Below are positions 35,158 through 46,847 of a stretch of 64,000 bases of DNA, piece by piece. This DNA is from Smallanthus sonchifolius (taxonomy: Eukaryota; Streptophyta; Magnoliopsida; Asterales; Asteraceae), in NCBI GenBank assembly GCA_023525975.1, contig CM042034.1:9183501-9247500 (forward strand), in the 5' to 3' direction. The notes beneath the pieces are model-generated. The model did not search any database, was not told where the DNA came from, and saw only the letters and a program-made list of their open reading frames with translations. The translations under genes were made by a program, and so were the position numbers. Position 1 is the first letter of the stretch. Every line of letters starts with the position of its first letter.

Positions 35158-38100
35158 ATGGGGCAGAAGATGAAACACTTGATGGTTTGCCATCTTCTTC
35201 CCATTTTACTACTCACACTTTTAATAACCTCTTCTAATTCACAATCAATCATCAAAACTCTTCCTGGATATCATGGAGATCTTCCTTTCAAGCTTGAAAC
35301 TGGGTCTGTATCTCTTTCATTTATAACTAACATTAGATAATGTATAACTTATGTAACCGCGTAATCGTCACATTTCTCTCCCAACTTATGTAGTTCTTAC
35401 GATTCTCTACTTAAATTTAGAATGCGCTACTAATGAAATGTTTATTATGTGTGGTGTGAAAGTTACGTTGGAATTGGAGAAAATAAAGAAGTAGAATTAT
35501 TCTACTATTTTGTTGAGTCACAAAGAAACCCACAAGATGACCCTATCATATTTTATTTGTCCGGAGGACCAGGGGTTTCTTGCTTATGTTCTTTGGCATA
35601 TGGAAGAGAAGGTATGTTCTTTTATTTTACTTGCAAGTTATTTTCCAAATCTCATTTTTTTACAATTATATAAATTGCAATCATTGGAGTGAGTACTTTT
35701 GCCTCCTATATATTTTCCACCACATATAAATTATTTTTCATAGATCATAATTTAGCAAATTTATTTTCTTATTACATCTCACATACACAGTCAGACATAA
35801 AGTTCTTTTCTCTATCAACTAAACTTAAAATAGGTTTACTTACCTTCTTCTAAAAGTATAAGACCATCTCCAACGTGAATGACATCAGCGGCGGAATCAG
35901 GGGAGGGTCAGGAAGGTCCATTATCTATTTTTTATATATAAAAGTTGGGTTTCTTTATAGCAAAACATGAGTTGGACCCTTCAGTTCTAATCGTTAGAGA
36001 AGAGAACATTAAGATGACCATCTGAATAAAAAAATCATGGTTTCGCCGTTGGTGATGTGTTGGACGCCCTTAAACTAATGTGGAAGAGAGATGGGCGTGG
36101 GAAGGACGTGACGATGAGAGACGGAAAAATCCGTCTTTAGAGGCGGGATTGCGAGGGGAGGAGAGAGAGACCCGCCCATGGAGAGAGGAAGGAGAAGCCG
36201 ACGTGAAAGAGAGAGGGTCACACGTCCGGTTGGAGATGGTATAGTTACTTGGTGTATAAACCGTGTAAAACACGAGTATGTGTTACACTTCCTATCTGAC
36301 ATTTGGGTTATGCATAATTTTGTTGTAGGTCCACTTAGCTTCAACGATGATGGTATCATAATAACATTGAATCCATATTCATGGACAAAGGTTCAAATAA
36401 ATACATATATTTTCCCTTAATTATTTATATATATTCGAGTAAATTAATATTTGAGTCTCTGACGTTTTTCCATTTTAACTAGTTGAGTTCCTTATGTTTT
36501 AAGACCTCGGTCTTAACCTTGACTTTTCATTTTTAACTCCATTTGAGTCAAAATAGCTAACATCGTTAGATTTAACAATTAATTTTCTTTTCTGAAATAA
36601 CCAAAATCCCTAGAGACCCAAATGATTAAAAAATACTTTTATTTTTAATATCTCTATTAGTGTGTATGAGTGTGTGTGTATATATATGTGTGTGTTAAAT
36701 AATATTTTTTATTTGAATATTAAAAAAAAACTTTTTTTATTATTATTTTTTTTAATTATTTGTTTTTTTAAACCTTTTTTTTAATATCATTCATTTTTTA
36801 TATCGTTTTTCTTAAATCATTAGTTATTTTAAAACCTTTTGTTTTTTTTATTTCTTTTATATACCATACAAGTATAAATGGTTGTTCGTGTTTTTTCAGA
36901 AGGCGAATATGATATTCGTGGATATTCCTGCTGGTGTTGGATTTTCCTACGCTAAAACAAAAGAAGCATGGATTAGCAGTGACAGCATTATGGCTACACA
37001 AGCTAGTCGTTTTATAAAAAAGGTTAAACTCGATTATCTATAAATAAAATTAATTAATCATTTAGTGAAATCTAGAAAATTTTGTTTGCTATCAGTAATT
37101 TTCAAGCTCTAATTGAAATATATAATTTAGTCCATTAACTTGTAAATCATGGATAAATGAAATATATAAAAGATAAAAGTATTAGTAGTTACTATATATT
37201 TGTGTTTGGTATATGCTTTAAAGCGGTTATTTTGGATACTTAATACTTACTGTAATGTGACGACTCGATAACTTTTACGTGTTTTGTTTGATGAATAGTT
37301 TCTCATTAACCATCCTATGTTTATGAACAATCCACTCTACATAGCGGGGATATCTTACATGGGTATTATCGTTCCAGTAACTACGCTACAACTATATGAA
37401 GGTGATTGTGTTAGTTGATTTCTTAGACATTCATTTAATTGAACATGAATAATTTGTAATTTCTTAACATGTGTGTTTTGTAGGTAATGAGCGTGGGGAT
37501 CAACCATCGTTAAATATTCAAGTAAACGATCAAACCTATAAACTTTAAAATATAAAGTTTATTTTTTTATACATTCATGGACGGAACTAGAGGGGGTCGG
37601 TGTTCATTAATCATGGCTAGTAAATTTTTTTATTAAATGCATGTCCATTGTCACAAATTGGTTATAGTTTTACGTTTATTTTCATCGGTAAAGTAGTAAT
37701 AAAAATGTTTAAAAAAATTATTACGACCTCGGAAGTTCTAGTAATGTCTCATAGACCAATTTCATGAATGTTATAAACTTATTTATAATAACTAGTGTTT
37801 AGTTATGAGATAATTCAACACATTGTGCAATTAATGATCTTAACTAAAGATGTCTATAGTCGAAAATGAAATTAATTATTTTGTTCTTAAAATGGAATTT
37901 AGGGGTACATTCTTTGTGGTCCTCTCACCGATAAGTTCATGGACTTCAATTCAAGGTTCGAATATGCTCATCGTATGGCACTAATATCAGATGATATTTA
38001 TAAGGTACCCAAATATTTAATTCTATATAATTCATATTATATATGCTTGTGTATTAAACAAGGCAATGAATAAATGGGTTAACTTATTCACACAACTAAT

Positions 38101-40745
38101 TAGTCTATTACGTTACCTAAATGTCATAAGCCCTTTTAGTATCTAGACATCTTATAGTTTAATAGTTTATTTGTGTTAAACTCATAAGATGATACATAAG
38201 CTGGTTTAAATAAGTTAACCCAAACACCGCTAAAATTATATATGAATTTAAAGCATTATAATTTGATTTTGTAGTCTGCGTTAGAAAATTGTGATGGTAA
38301 TTACTTAAGTACAGATACAACTAACTCAGTATGCGCACATAGTCTTCAACGATATGAACAGGTGAGCATTTTGAGTTGTTTTATAAAACGATATAAATTG
38401 GGTGAACATAATACTATGCAATCTAATGTTTTGAATTGTAGTGCACAAGTCAAATTAATCTTGATAACACGTTGGAACCTCCATGTGATGAAATAGATCC
38501 GATGCCATATTGTATGGTAATCTCTCTCTCTCTCTCTCTCTCTCTCTTAGTCTTAGACATACACAGTTTTAGAACTTGTTAGCGAACTTAAGCAAGTTCA
38601 CTTGTTTTAATAGGGACGAACTTAGTAAGTTTGTCCTGCTAGTTTGTTAGTTTCCTTTCCTTGTATATAAATAGTCTCTTTGTATCTATTATTAAGTTAT
38701 CAATCAAATCATTTATTTTTACCCTCAATCATTATCCCGTTTATCATTTTTGCTTGTTTTTAGTGTTCACTCTCGATATCATAACATGGTATCATAGCAT
38801 ATATGCTCGATTATGTTTAAAAATCAATAAAACTAGTGATTTTTACTGATTTTTTACGAACGTTTACTAGTTTTTATGAGCTTTTTACTGATTTTATTAT
38901 TGGTGTTTACTAATTTTTATTGACATTACTCATTTTTAAGTTTAAGTTTGCAATCGTAAGTCACGTGGATGACACATGAGTTAATTTTCCGTTAAAAAAC
39001 TAACTGGTGTTAACACCAGGGGCTAAAAGCGCAACAAGTCTCAAATGTTTGGGCTAAACTTACAATTTTTAAAACATGGGGGCCAAACATGCATTTTGAT
39101 CAAACCACAAAGGGCCATTTATGCAATTAGCTCTTAATCTAATGTGCATTCTCTTTATGATTTGGATAATGGTTGAGTCTTAAGAACTAATGAAATTATT
39201 GCAATATTTATTTATGCTATTTGTAGGAGTATTGTGATCGTGTCGTGCATGCTTGGGCAAATAATGAGGCAGTGCAACATGCTTTAAACATCCATAAGGT
39301 ATATGAACATCATTGATTTCTTCAAAATATGTTTGAGCCAAGGTTATCATTAAACACTAATCCTTAATTATTGTCTTTTAGGGAACAATAGGAACATGGG
39401 AGTTGCACAACTCAACCATGCATTACACTCAAGGGAAAAACGACACATTTTGTTATTCTTATGATATCTTTAGTAGCTTTTCCTATCATAAGAAGCTTGC
39501 TTCTAAACGTTGTCGAGCTTTGGTATTTAGGTAACGTAACAACGCTACCCCTAATATTTATTTGACTCGTCATTTGAACTCAAACTACACTTTAATGTAC
39601 TTACATTAATGTTTCATTGTTTGATAGCGGCGATCATGATATGACATTTCCCTATGTTGGTGTCGAGCAATGGATAACTGCACTTAACGCCAGTGTTGAA
39701 ATCCCATGGGCGCCCTTTTACGTTAACGGTCATGTTGGAGGGTAGGTCTTCCACTAGTTGATTCTTTTGTAGTTTTTCGTTTGGGTTCTAACACAAATAA
39801 TCATAAACTACGTCGAACGAAAGTTTCGTTTGAAACAATCCTAGGGAAGAAAGTTTCGTCCGACAAACTATAAGTATATAAATAGCAACACATTTGTGAA
39901 ATTCATTTTGTTTAAGTTTTGCTTATAACTCTATGTATATTAATATCAGAATTATTTGTCTTGCAGATATGAAACAACATATGCAGAAAAGGATTTCTCA
40001 ATAACATTTGCTACGGTTAAGGTAAGAGACCATATATCCATTGTTTTTAATATATTTTATCTTCAAATATTTTTGAAATCATAAATCTTAATGTAACATC
40101 ACGTTATATATCAATCAATATTGTCCACTTGCCCATAAGAAGCTCACGAATTTGTTTTTGCTGCCCGAGTAAAAACTTATCATCATGTAACCATCCTGAT
40201 ATTGCTCCCACCCAAGCATGCATAACCGAGGAGTTCACCTCTCGTCTACAGCCAAGTATATTCACCCAACCACCTGCTGCAATTTTGTTTTCATGTACGA
40301 CAGGAAATCAATTTTGTGACACCTTAAGCAAATCTCACATCATCTTATATGTTTTGTCTACATGAGAGATATTGGATCATATAGGGATCATTCGTCTCAA
40401 ATATCACCAATGCATTTTGGGCGCATTAGTTGTGAATGAGATGAGAACTTCACACTTAAGTGTGTTGTTAGCAACCAAAAATAAATCCTTGAGCTCCTTT
40501 TAGGCAAAACAGATAATATTGGTTAATATGAGATGTCAGATGTTACACTTAAAATTAAATTCTCGGTAGTCATTCTTATTCCACATATATGATATAGTTT
40601 TAATATGTTGCAACAATAATACTCGTGTGAATGAAACTGGAAATTATAGGGTGCAGGACATTCAGTACCGGTGTTTAAACCTGAAGAATCTATGGATGTG
40701 GTAACGAGGTGGCTTACTTCACAAAATTATGCAAGTAGTCGGTAA
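35158..40745 (+). CDS. Serine carboxypeptidase-like protein (SCPL, S10 family, clade I type)
   Basis: Secreted/vacuolar alpha/beta hydrolase; clade I members are peptidases or acyltransferases using glucose esters. Fourteen exons: 35158-35303, 35463-35611, 36329-36390, 36900-37022, 37299-37401, 37484-37521, 37903-38004, 38275-38361, 38442-38516, 39227-39298, 39382-39530, 39628-39741, 39967-40021 and 40650-40745. All in frame, 456 residues. An N-terminal hydrophobic signal peptide ends near SNSQS. Then come LPGYHGDLPFKLETGYVG, the nucleophile region IAGISYMG (Ser179), GDHD (Asp371/373) and GAGHSVP (His429): the triad is complete. Oddities: the usual GGPGCS is GGPGVS (Val87), and the residue before the nucleophile is Ile where the family has Asp or Glu. 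Intron 2 holds MITE-like sequence. Substrate cannot be told from sequence. Confidence 0.92.
38520..38547. repeat. (CT)n microsatellite
   Basis: About 13 CT units starting within a few bases of the exon 9 donor of the carboxypeptidase-like gene (exon ends 38516). Likely length-variable. Confidence 0.85.
40104..40307 (-). other. Unassigned coding-like stretch within a carboxypeptidase intron
   Basis: On the minus strand an open stretch of 67 codons has protein-like composition (AAGGWVNILGCRRE, HAWVGAISGWLHDD, FLLGQQKQIRELLMG) and ends TAA. A second piece upstream in another frame (about 40430-40490) reads DLFLVANNTLKCEV. Together they look like a captured, broken gene fragment lying antisense in the last intron. 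I do not recognise the family. It could also be chance. Confidence 0.3.
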
Positions 40746-41751
40746 AAGATTGAGTAATCTATGATTGAGTAATCTATGATTGATGCATCATGAAGTCTAT
40801 GATCCATCACGAAGTTGATTAGTGGTTCAATAAATATACTTTTACGCAAACTTTGTATAACTAAAAAATATAATTAGGACACTCGTTGTTAGTTTAATCT
40901 TGATCACGTTAAAGTTCAAGTTAATAAAATTAGGGTTCGAAATGAAATTATTATAAGCACTAGGTTAATTATGTAATTAATCTAAATATATAATAAATAA
41001 AGGTTTTTCATGTCACATGTCGTCTTCATATTCGCTTTCATCATTTTTTCATGCATCTCTCTCTTACTAAATACATATCTATATGTTAATAATAATATAC
41101 TTTTAAAAAATTAGTAGTCGAAATACTAAAATCAAAATTTCATGGACCAAGTGATAGAAAAACCTTTTTACTTATGATGTAATTTTGTTGATGTTTGGTT
41201 TGCTCTTTTCCTTATTTATAAAAGTTCTTTTTGCTATTAAAAAAATCCTAAAAATGGGGAGGAGACACTTTTTGTATAATTGAGCCACCCCTGGACGCAT
41301 GTTCTCATAAAATGTTTTTATAACAAAACTAAAACGATACAATGATTTTAAACCTTTTTAAATCCCATAATCCAAGTACATATAGTTAAGAAATTAAATA
41401 AAAACAAACTTAGTGTTTTTCCGTCCTTAGATCAATTGATAAGATTATTGTTCTAGGCTAGATTTCATCAAGGCCAAAGTGTGGCATGTCTTCCACATAA
41501 CCACTAAGCTAAATTATATTAGGGTACCACTAGGCTAATAAGATCATTCTTGTAGCCTAAACATCATCCAAGCCCAACACGTAAGCTTGCATGAAGTTAC
41601 ATTCATCATAGGATGATCCCATCAAATTTATAAAATAAAGTGATCCTGCAACATTTGAATGATTTGCATTCTACCTATGGAGTATGAGATTTTAGTTCAT
41701 TCTTGTCAAATCAAAATCTCACTTTCAACATAAACAACACGTTAAATAGGA
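40746..41751. other. Intergenic between carboxypeptidase-like and PLAC8 genes
   Basis: Convergent 3' flanks of the two genes. Besides the Helitron start at 40983, a stretch near 41425-41560 shows repeated CACTA(A/G)GCTAA motifs. No coding sequence supported. Confidence 0.5.
40983..41110 (+). mobile_element. Helitron 5' end fragment
   Basis: TCTAAATATATAATAAATAA followed by a GTCACATGTCGTC and CATCTCTCTCTTACTAAAT order matches the start of the complete Helitron at 20061. No CTAG/hairpin end is seen downstream, so it is a fragment. Confidence 0.5.
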
Positions 41752-43330
41752 TTAATTACGCACACCCAAATCCATTGTCTGGACCTCCGGAGCTGTGATT
41801 TCTACCATCTTTGCATCCGGCCTTACGTCCACTGACCTTTCACGGATTTCCCTGTATTCTTGACATAGAGCACACAAATGGCAACAAAGGTGTGTTATAA
41901 AGTCCCCACATGGAGCTTCCTGCAACATATCAACCAATATTTTTTTATATTGTAAACCATTACTAGTTCTGGTGAAACGGGCTGGTTTGTAACGGGTCAA
42001 AGCAAATAACTTTTTTGGGTCACCACGGGTCGGGTCAAGTTGTGACAACCCACAAACACTATATATCCAACTTTCTTTTTAAAGCATTAATGTGCTAAAT
42101 ATGATTATAAAAACTAAATAATTAGAAAAAATGAAGAAAATAAAAAATACCTGCAGATTATACTTTGTCCTTAGTGCTTTGCGGTAACCAAAAGCATAAC
42201 ATGCAGCAAAGCATCCAGGAAAGACAAGAAGCAGACCACCCGATGCCAGACAGCAATATGAGTTGATAAGACTACATATGATACAGTGTGTTGTACATGA
42301 TCCCATGAAAGTGTTGGATCCTAAAAACTCAGCATTCTTTCCAAAAAGATAGCAACGGCATACCGCACCAATGCAGCTTAATTAAGCAGAAATTAAAGTA
42401 TTAACTAACTTTCATGTTAGCAGTCAGAAGGAACATTTGATGAAAAGTGCATGAATAAACGCTGGAAAATGATAAGAGTCTGATTCGTTTAGAGTCTCTA
42501 TCTGAAAATGGTGTTGAATTAAAAATTACTGTTGGATAACCGTTCTGAACGAATTATATGTATGACATAAAATTACCATTTATCCAACTAATGTACTTTT
42601 TCAACAAAAATGTTGTTTCTGTAACTGTAACTTTTAAAAAAATTCAATATCAGCATATGGGTCAGAAAAAAATTGCAGCAAGTTTCATTTTTTGGCATGT
42701 TTCAGCCCAAAATATGGAGTTTTCAACAAACAATAACACCTCTGGCCTATTCAATCAAAGGGCACATGCCATTCAGAACAGTTAAAACCAAAACAAGAAT
42801 GACATGTGTTTTTTTAAATGTAGATATCATAATCATAAAAATAGCCAATATATGAAGAAATATGTGATATATCATATGTATGTAAAAGCATATGTGATTA
42901 TTTTTCATGCATTTTTCTGACAACTAAACAAAAGTTGCATACTTTGATCATCAGACGTCTTTTTTATCACATATATTAACACATTATTCACCTAATCATC
43001 AAATACAAGAAATGATTCCAAAGCATTTCTCATTTTTACACGCGCTAATTAAGTTAGGGACAGTTATATTAGCTGGGAACTAAATAATAATTATCCTATT
43101 CATTTAACTTGTGAAAAAACAAGGCCAAAAGGTAGAAGTTAGTTAACATACAGCTCTGTAAATCATCAAAACAAGCACATATTCCAGAGGACCACAGAAT
43201 TCGGGCATCATTATCAGTTTCATTCCTTGTGGGAGATTCATCTGAAAGTATATGTTTCTCTAGATCTGACTCTTCGCGGTTCGACTGTCTCAGGGGAATG
43301 TAAGGAGGTGCCTCTGCTCCTTCATTTTAT
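41752..43330 (-). CDS. PLAC8 family cysteine-rich membrane protein, apparent frame breaks at start and first splice donor
   Basis: PLAC8 proteins are small Cys-rich plasma-membrane proteins; plant members affect cell number or metal transport. Coding exons in reading order: about 43330-43152, 42376-42151 and 41919-41752. Exon 2 and 3 motifs are CYLFGKNAEFLGSNTFMGSC, a hydrophobic stretch, GYRKALRTKYNLQ, then EAPCGDF and HLCALCQEYREIRER, strong for PLAC8. Exon 1 reads APPYIPLRQSN to SSGICACFDDLQS in one frame. Two problems appear. The only nearby ATG (43325-43323) is one base out of frame with that reading and soon hits a stop. The canonical donor after exon 1 (GT at 43151-43150) leaves one base too few to join exon 2 in frame. 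Each would be explained by loss of a single G next to a G. Pseudogene or sequence error. Confidence 0.82.
41975..42110. repeat. Copy of the GGGTCAAA/TTTGACCC intronic repeat
   Basis: In the PLAC8 intron between exons 2 and 3, with AACGGGTCAAAGC and CACGGGTCGGGTCAAG. Only the left half is recognisable. Confidence 0.45.
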
Positions 43331-43785
43331 CTGAAAATATAAATAATCAATGCATCTAAATTATGGTTACATAAACAATTTTTATCATAGTAATAATCCA
43401 CAAGTCTTGAATAGTGTGATTTTGGAGCTTGAATGCAATAAATATTTCAACCCATTTGACATATTTGACCCGTTCCCTCCTCCACAAAGACATTAGATCG
43501 CGAAGCGGGCATGTAATATAAAAAAAATATAATACGTGCTTTTATATAGAATTTTTTAAAATTTGGCTTATATATATATATAGAATTTTTATTTATTTAT
43601 TGGTTTTCGGTTCAGATTTATAAACAACTGAGCTTATATATAGAGATTTTTTTAAAACACACACACATGTATATATATAATATTAAAAAAATTAAAAACT
43701 TCGGGCTCTAGAAATACCGAGCCCGGGACCGTCGCCCTCCATGCCCTCCCACTGGGCCGGCCATTTGGTTACATAATCATACGAC

Positions 43786-43881
43786 CCATATAAAGTGACT
43801 GATGTGACAGGTACACCGCTGATAAGACCATACGGCCGTATGAGTTATGACCAGTTTTCGCCTGTTCATACAGAGTTAGTT
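43786..43881. repeat. Dispersed repeat with ATACGG/CCGTAT motifs (second copy)
   Basis: Same order of blocks as 9030-9110 in the kinase-PP2C gene. It ends in the target site of the SINE that follows. Confidence 0.4.
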
Positions 43882-44183
43882 TTTTTTTTATAGGTAACTT
43901 TCATTTTTTACGTGGCAGTTACATCTCTAAATCTGAGACCCGTACCCCACAACCTGACCACTACGTTGTCTGAACTGGGCCCGCGTGTTCAGTACGAGGG
44001 GCATAGGCTATCACCGGGAAACCATAGAGCCTGCTGCCACTTGACAACAGTTGCGCCGCTACACGGGCCAAACCCCGCTAGCGTAACGCACTCCGGACTA
44101 AAACCCGGGGTGGCTCGGACTCGAACCTGCGTGGGCAGGTTGAGTCTTCATTGCCCATAACCACTAGGCCAAAGCCCAGTAGT
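43882..44183 (-). mobile_element. tRNA-derived SINE with perfect 17-bp target duplication
   Basis: The flanks are identical: TTCATACAGAGTTAGTT at 43865-43881 and 44184-44200. Read on the minus strand the element starts near 44180 with GGGCTTTGGCCTAGTGGTTA (A box), has GCAGGTTCGAGTCCGAG (B box) about 50 bases on, and ends in an A-rich run next to the left duplication. Sits in the leader intron of the PLAC8 gene. The perfect duplication says the insertion is fairly recent. Confidence 0.82.
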
Positions 44184-44284
44184 TTCATACAGAGTTAGTT
44201 AATAACTAGAAAACAAAGTAATGTAGCAAAATTCACATCTTTCAGAACATGCCCAAATCTTCAAGGGTTAGATAAAATCTAATA

Positions 44285-44416
44285 CCCTCACGGTGCACTT
44301 CAAAAAACTAGGAACATCCTTTGCAGATTCGAATTCCTTGGGGTTGTATGGGTAAACTGATGTACGAGCCTCCCCTGGTGAGACGTGTCAGTTGCGCCCA
44401 CGTCGTTAAAAAAAAG
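44285..44416 (+). mobile_element. Short SINE with perfect 15-bp target duplication
   Basis: Flanked by AGATAAAATCTAATA at 44270-44284 and 44417-44431. Has a B-box-like GATTCGAATTCC near 44326 and ends CGTCGTTAAAAAAAAG. The end resembles the SINE at 19656-19853. The A box is not clear, so the head may be truncated. Also within the PLAC8 leader intron. Confidence 0.75.
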
Positions 44417-44487
44417 AGATAAAATCTAATAGGGCTTTAATAAATCAAATTACAAAATAAAACTTTTTTGACAACATAAACACTTGC

Positions 44488-44575
44488 CTGAAATGAGAGA
44501 TAATTTTGATCTTTGTTAAGCCACCAGCCTCACGAGCAGTCAAGCAGTCGACGGAAACGGAATAATTAGGGAAGC
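44488..44575 (-). other. Probable 5' UTR exon of the PLAC8 gene with a GC donor
   Basis: The minus strand here reads a GC-richer leader with no ATG and ends TTTCAG at 44488, followed by GCAAGTG, which is the consensus for the rare GC-AG class of donor. The matching acceptor would be TTTTCAG before 43330. Upstream limit is approximate. Confidence 0.45.
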
Positions 44576-44812
44576 TTGGCTTGTCTTATAACATTAATTA
44601 ATATTTTAAAATTCGATTTGACTTATGTTTCACTAATTTTTTTTTTTATTAATATTAATCTACTCTTATTTACTTCAATCTATTATTTTATAGTTTTTAT
44701 ATTTTTAATATACCATAAGAAGAAATCTTTTACACAAATAAAAATTAGATTAAAAATGTATTTTAAATTACATTATTACAGCAGAGAAAAAAATTTGTCT
44801 CGTAGTATGTCT

Positions 44813-45442
44813 TAGAGGTGTTTACGGTTCGGTTTGAAAACCTTGAAACCGTCCAAACTATTTATCGGTTTGGTTTCGTGGTCGGTTTTTTATTTCAAAC
44901 TGTAGCGAATGGTTTGATTCGTGGTTTATACCAAAAACCAGCCGTATAAAATCGGACCAGACCTTAAGATTGTGCTATATTTAAAAAAATAGATTTTTAG
45001 TATCGTGTATATTTCTTTTATTTTATATTGGTTTGATTTTAATAGGATATCCTTAAGGGCATGTTTGGCATTGCTTAGTAATGCTTATTGCTCATCATTG
45101 CTTTTTAGTTCTAAGAATTTTACTTATCATTCTAACTATTGTTGAAGTTCATTACTTATAAACAAAAATAATTTTCAGATTTGCATAAACTAATTTAATT
45201 ACTGTTATTCCCATCGGAAATTGGAACATTATCAGTTCTATTTTATGATCGCGTTTTATGTTTTTTTTAAAGGTTTAATAAGCCCAAACCATGAAATCAA
45301 AATGAAGCCTAATCATTAGTAACATTTTGGTTTTAATTTTAAAAACGGTTTGGTTTTGGTTACAATGGTCAAAAACCGTTACTAACGGTTTGACTCATGA
45401 TTTGACCTAAAAACCGTTAAAACCGGACTGTGAATACCCCTG
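44813..45442. mobile_element. hAT-like non-autonomous element
   Basis: Ends AGAGGTGTTTACGGTTCGG at the left, and at the right, read backwards, AGGGGTATTCACAGTCCGG. Inside are many GGTTTGGTTT/AAACCGT motifs arranged in both orientations. A second MITE (GGGCATGTTTGGCATTGC near 45057) seems to be inserted within. The target duplication is not exact. Confidence 0.5.
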
Positions 45443-45621
45443 GTATCAATAAAAGAACAACATGAAAAGGAATTTGATGTATACAAATGAATAGGCTATT
45501 TACAGTTCAGTTTAACCGGGTTTGATATGAAATTATGAATCACGGGTTGAATACTTGAATCTATAAATACGATTTTTAGATAAACTAAACCTAACCAGCT
45601 GGGTTAGTTTTACCTCGCCAG

Positions 45622-46197
45622 TAGGGATGACAATGGGTCGGGTTTGGAACGGGTTTAGGTAATCTCAACCCCATACCCGATTATAAGTTCTTGTCCCATA
45701 CCCGGCCCAAAACCCGTCGGGTTTCTATCGGGTAATTACCCGTCAGGTATCGGGTATACCCACGGGTTTCTGGTAAACCCGTTAGTTTCTAAAAAATACA
45801 CTTGGATATACTCAACCTAAACCTGTGGGTATCTATCGGGTATACATAAAGTTTGTAACTAAAATAAAAAAAGAAAGAAACAAAATCATGTCGGCATATA
45901 CATTGAAAATAAATACGGTATATATACTTCAAATAAATACGATATATATAATTAGAATAAATAAAAAAGAAAAAAAACTATGTCGGGTATATAATCGGGT
46001 AAACGGTAATACGTTATCGGGTAATCGGGGCGGGTAAACGAGTAGATCACCATATCCGATACCCGTCCCAAACCCGTGAAAAATTTCAAAAGTAATCCCA
46101 AACCCGGTCCCATACCCGATTACCCGACCTTGTACCCGTCCCAAATGTTTCGGGTTTCAGGTTTTCCCGTCGGGTTCGGGTTTCATTGTCATCCCTA
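45622..46197. mobile_element. hAT-type MITE, 576 bp, with perfect 8-bp target duplication
   Basis: Terminal inverted repeats TAGGGATGACAATG are identical at both ends, and CTCGCCAG flanks it on both sides (45614-45621 and 46198-46205). The interior is rich in GGGTAATTACCCG-like palindromes and ACCCG/CGGGT motifs. Inserted in a region of AACCGG/CCGGTT-rich repeat. No coding sequence. Confidence 0.82.
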
Positions 46198-46492
46198 CTC
46201 GCCAGACCAACCAAACCGGCTAAAATAAAATACAGCCGGTTCAATTTACCTCGCTAGATTTTTAAACCGTAAGCATTTCTATCCCCATCCCCATAATTAC
46301 ACTAAAATCACTACTTTTTCTCTCTTATTTTTAATTAAATAATATTTTTTATACCTTTATCATTAGTTTTTCTCTCTCCTTCACTCACAATCATTTCAAA
46401 AAATATTAAAAAATTTATGCATGTGAACAGTGTTTCCCCCAAATATACAGAAAATTTATATTTTTTCTTTCTACTCCACTCAACCACTTTAA

Positions 46493-46742
46493 CGTTGTGT
46501 TCCCGAGACTCATTTAAGAAAGAAAAAAAAGGAAAAAGAAATGAAAGGGGAATGAAACCCTTCTTTTAGAGTTTTTCTTTAAGGAAAAAGAAAGAAAATG
46601 AAAGGAAGGGGATTCATAGTTTTTTTTATCTCCATTCTTTCAAATTTAAGAGATTTAAAAAGGAAAAAAAAATAAAATAGAAAAGAAAATAAAGAAAAAA
46701 AACAATTTCTTTTCTCTCCTCTGATAAACTCGGAAACACACC
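46493..46742. mobile_element. Possible MITE with purine-rich interior
   Basis: Left end GTTGTGTTCCCGAGACTCAT and right end, read backwards, GGTGTGTTTCCGAGTTTATC are inverted and similar. The interior is a long GAAA-rich purine tract. It lies about 100 bases before the HINT1 start codon, so it may form part of that promoter. Target duplication not established. Confidence 0.4.
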
Positions 46743-46847
46743 ATAAATCACCTATAATATAGGAACTCACTCACATAAACTGACGTGAAATCGAAACATA
46801 TTACTCTCACCTCTCACATTTCTGCTGCTCGCCAACACCTTTTTGCG

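Noticed and set aside
36070..36420. Genes inside carboxypeptidase intron 2 on both strands
   Set aside because: Overlapping frames in a GA-rich MITE-like block; the plus-strand one merely runs into the true exon 36329-36390.
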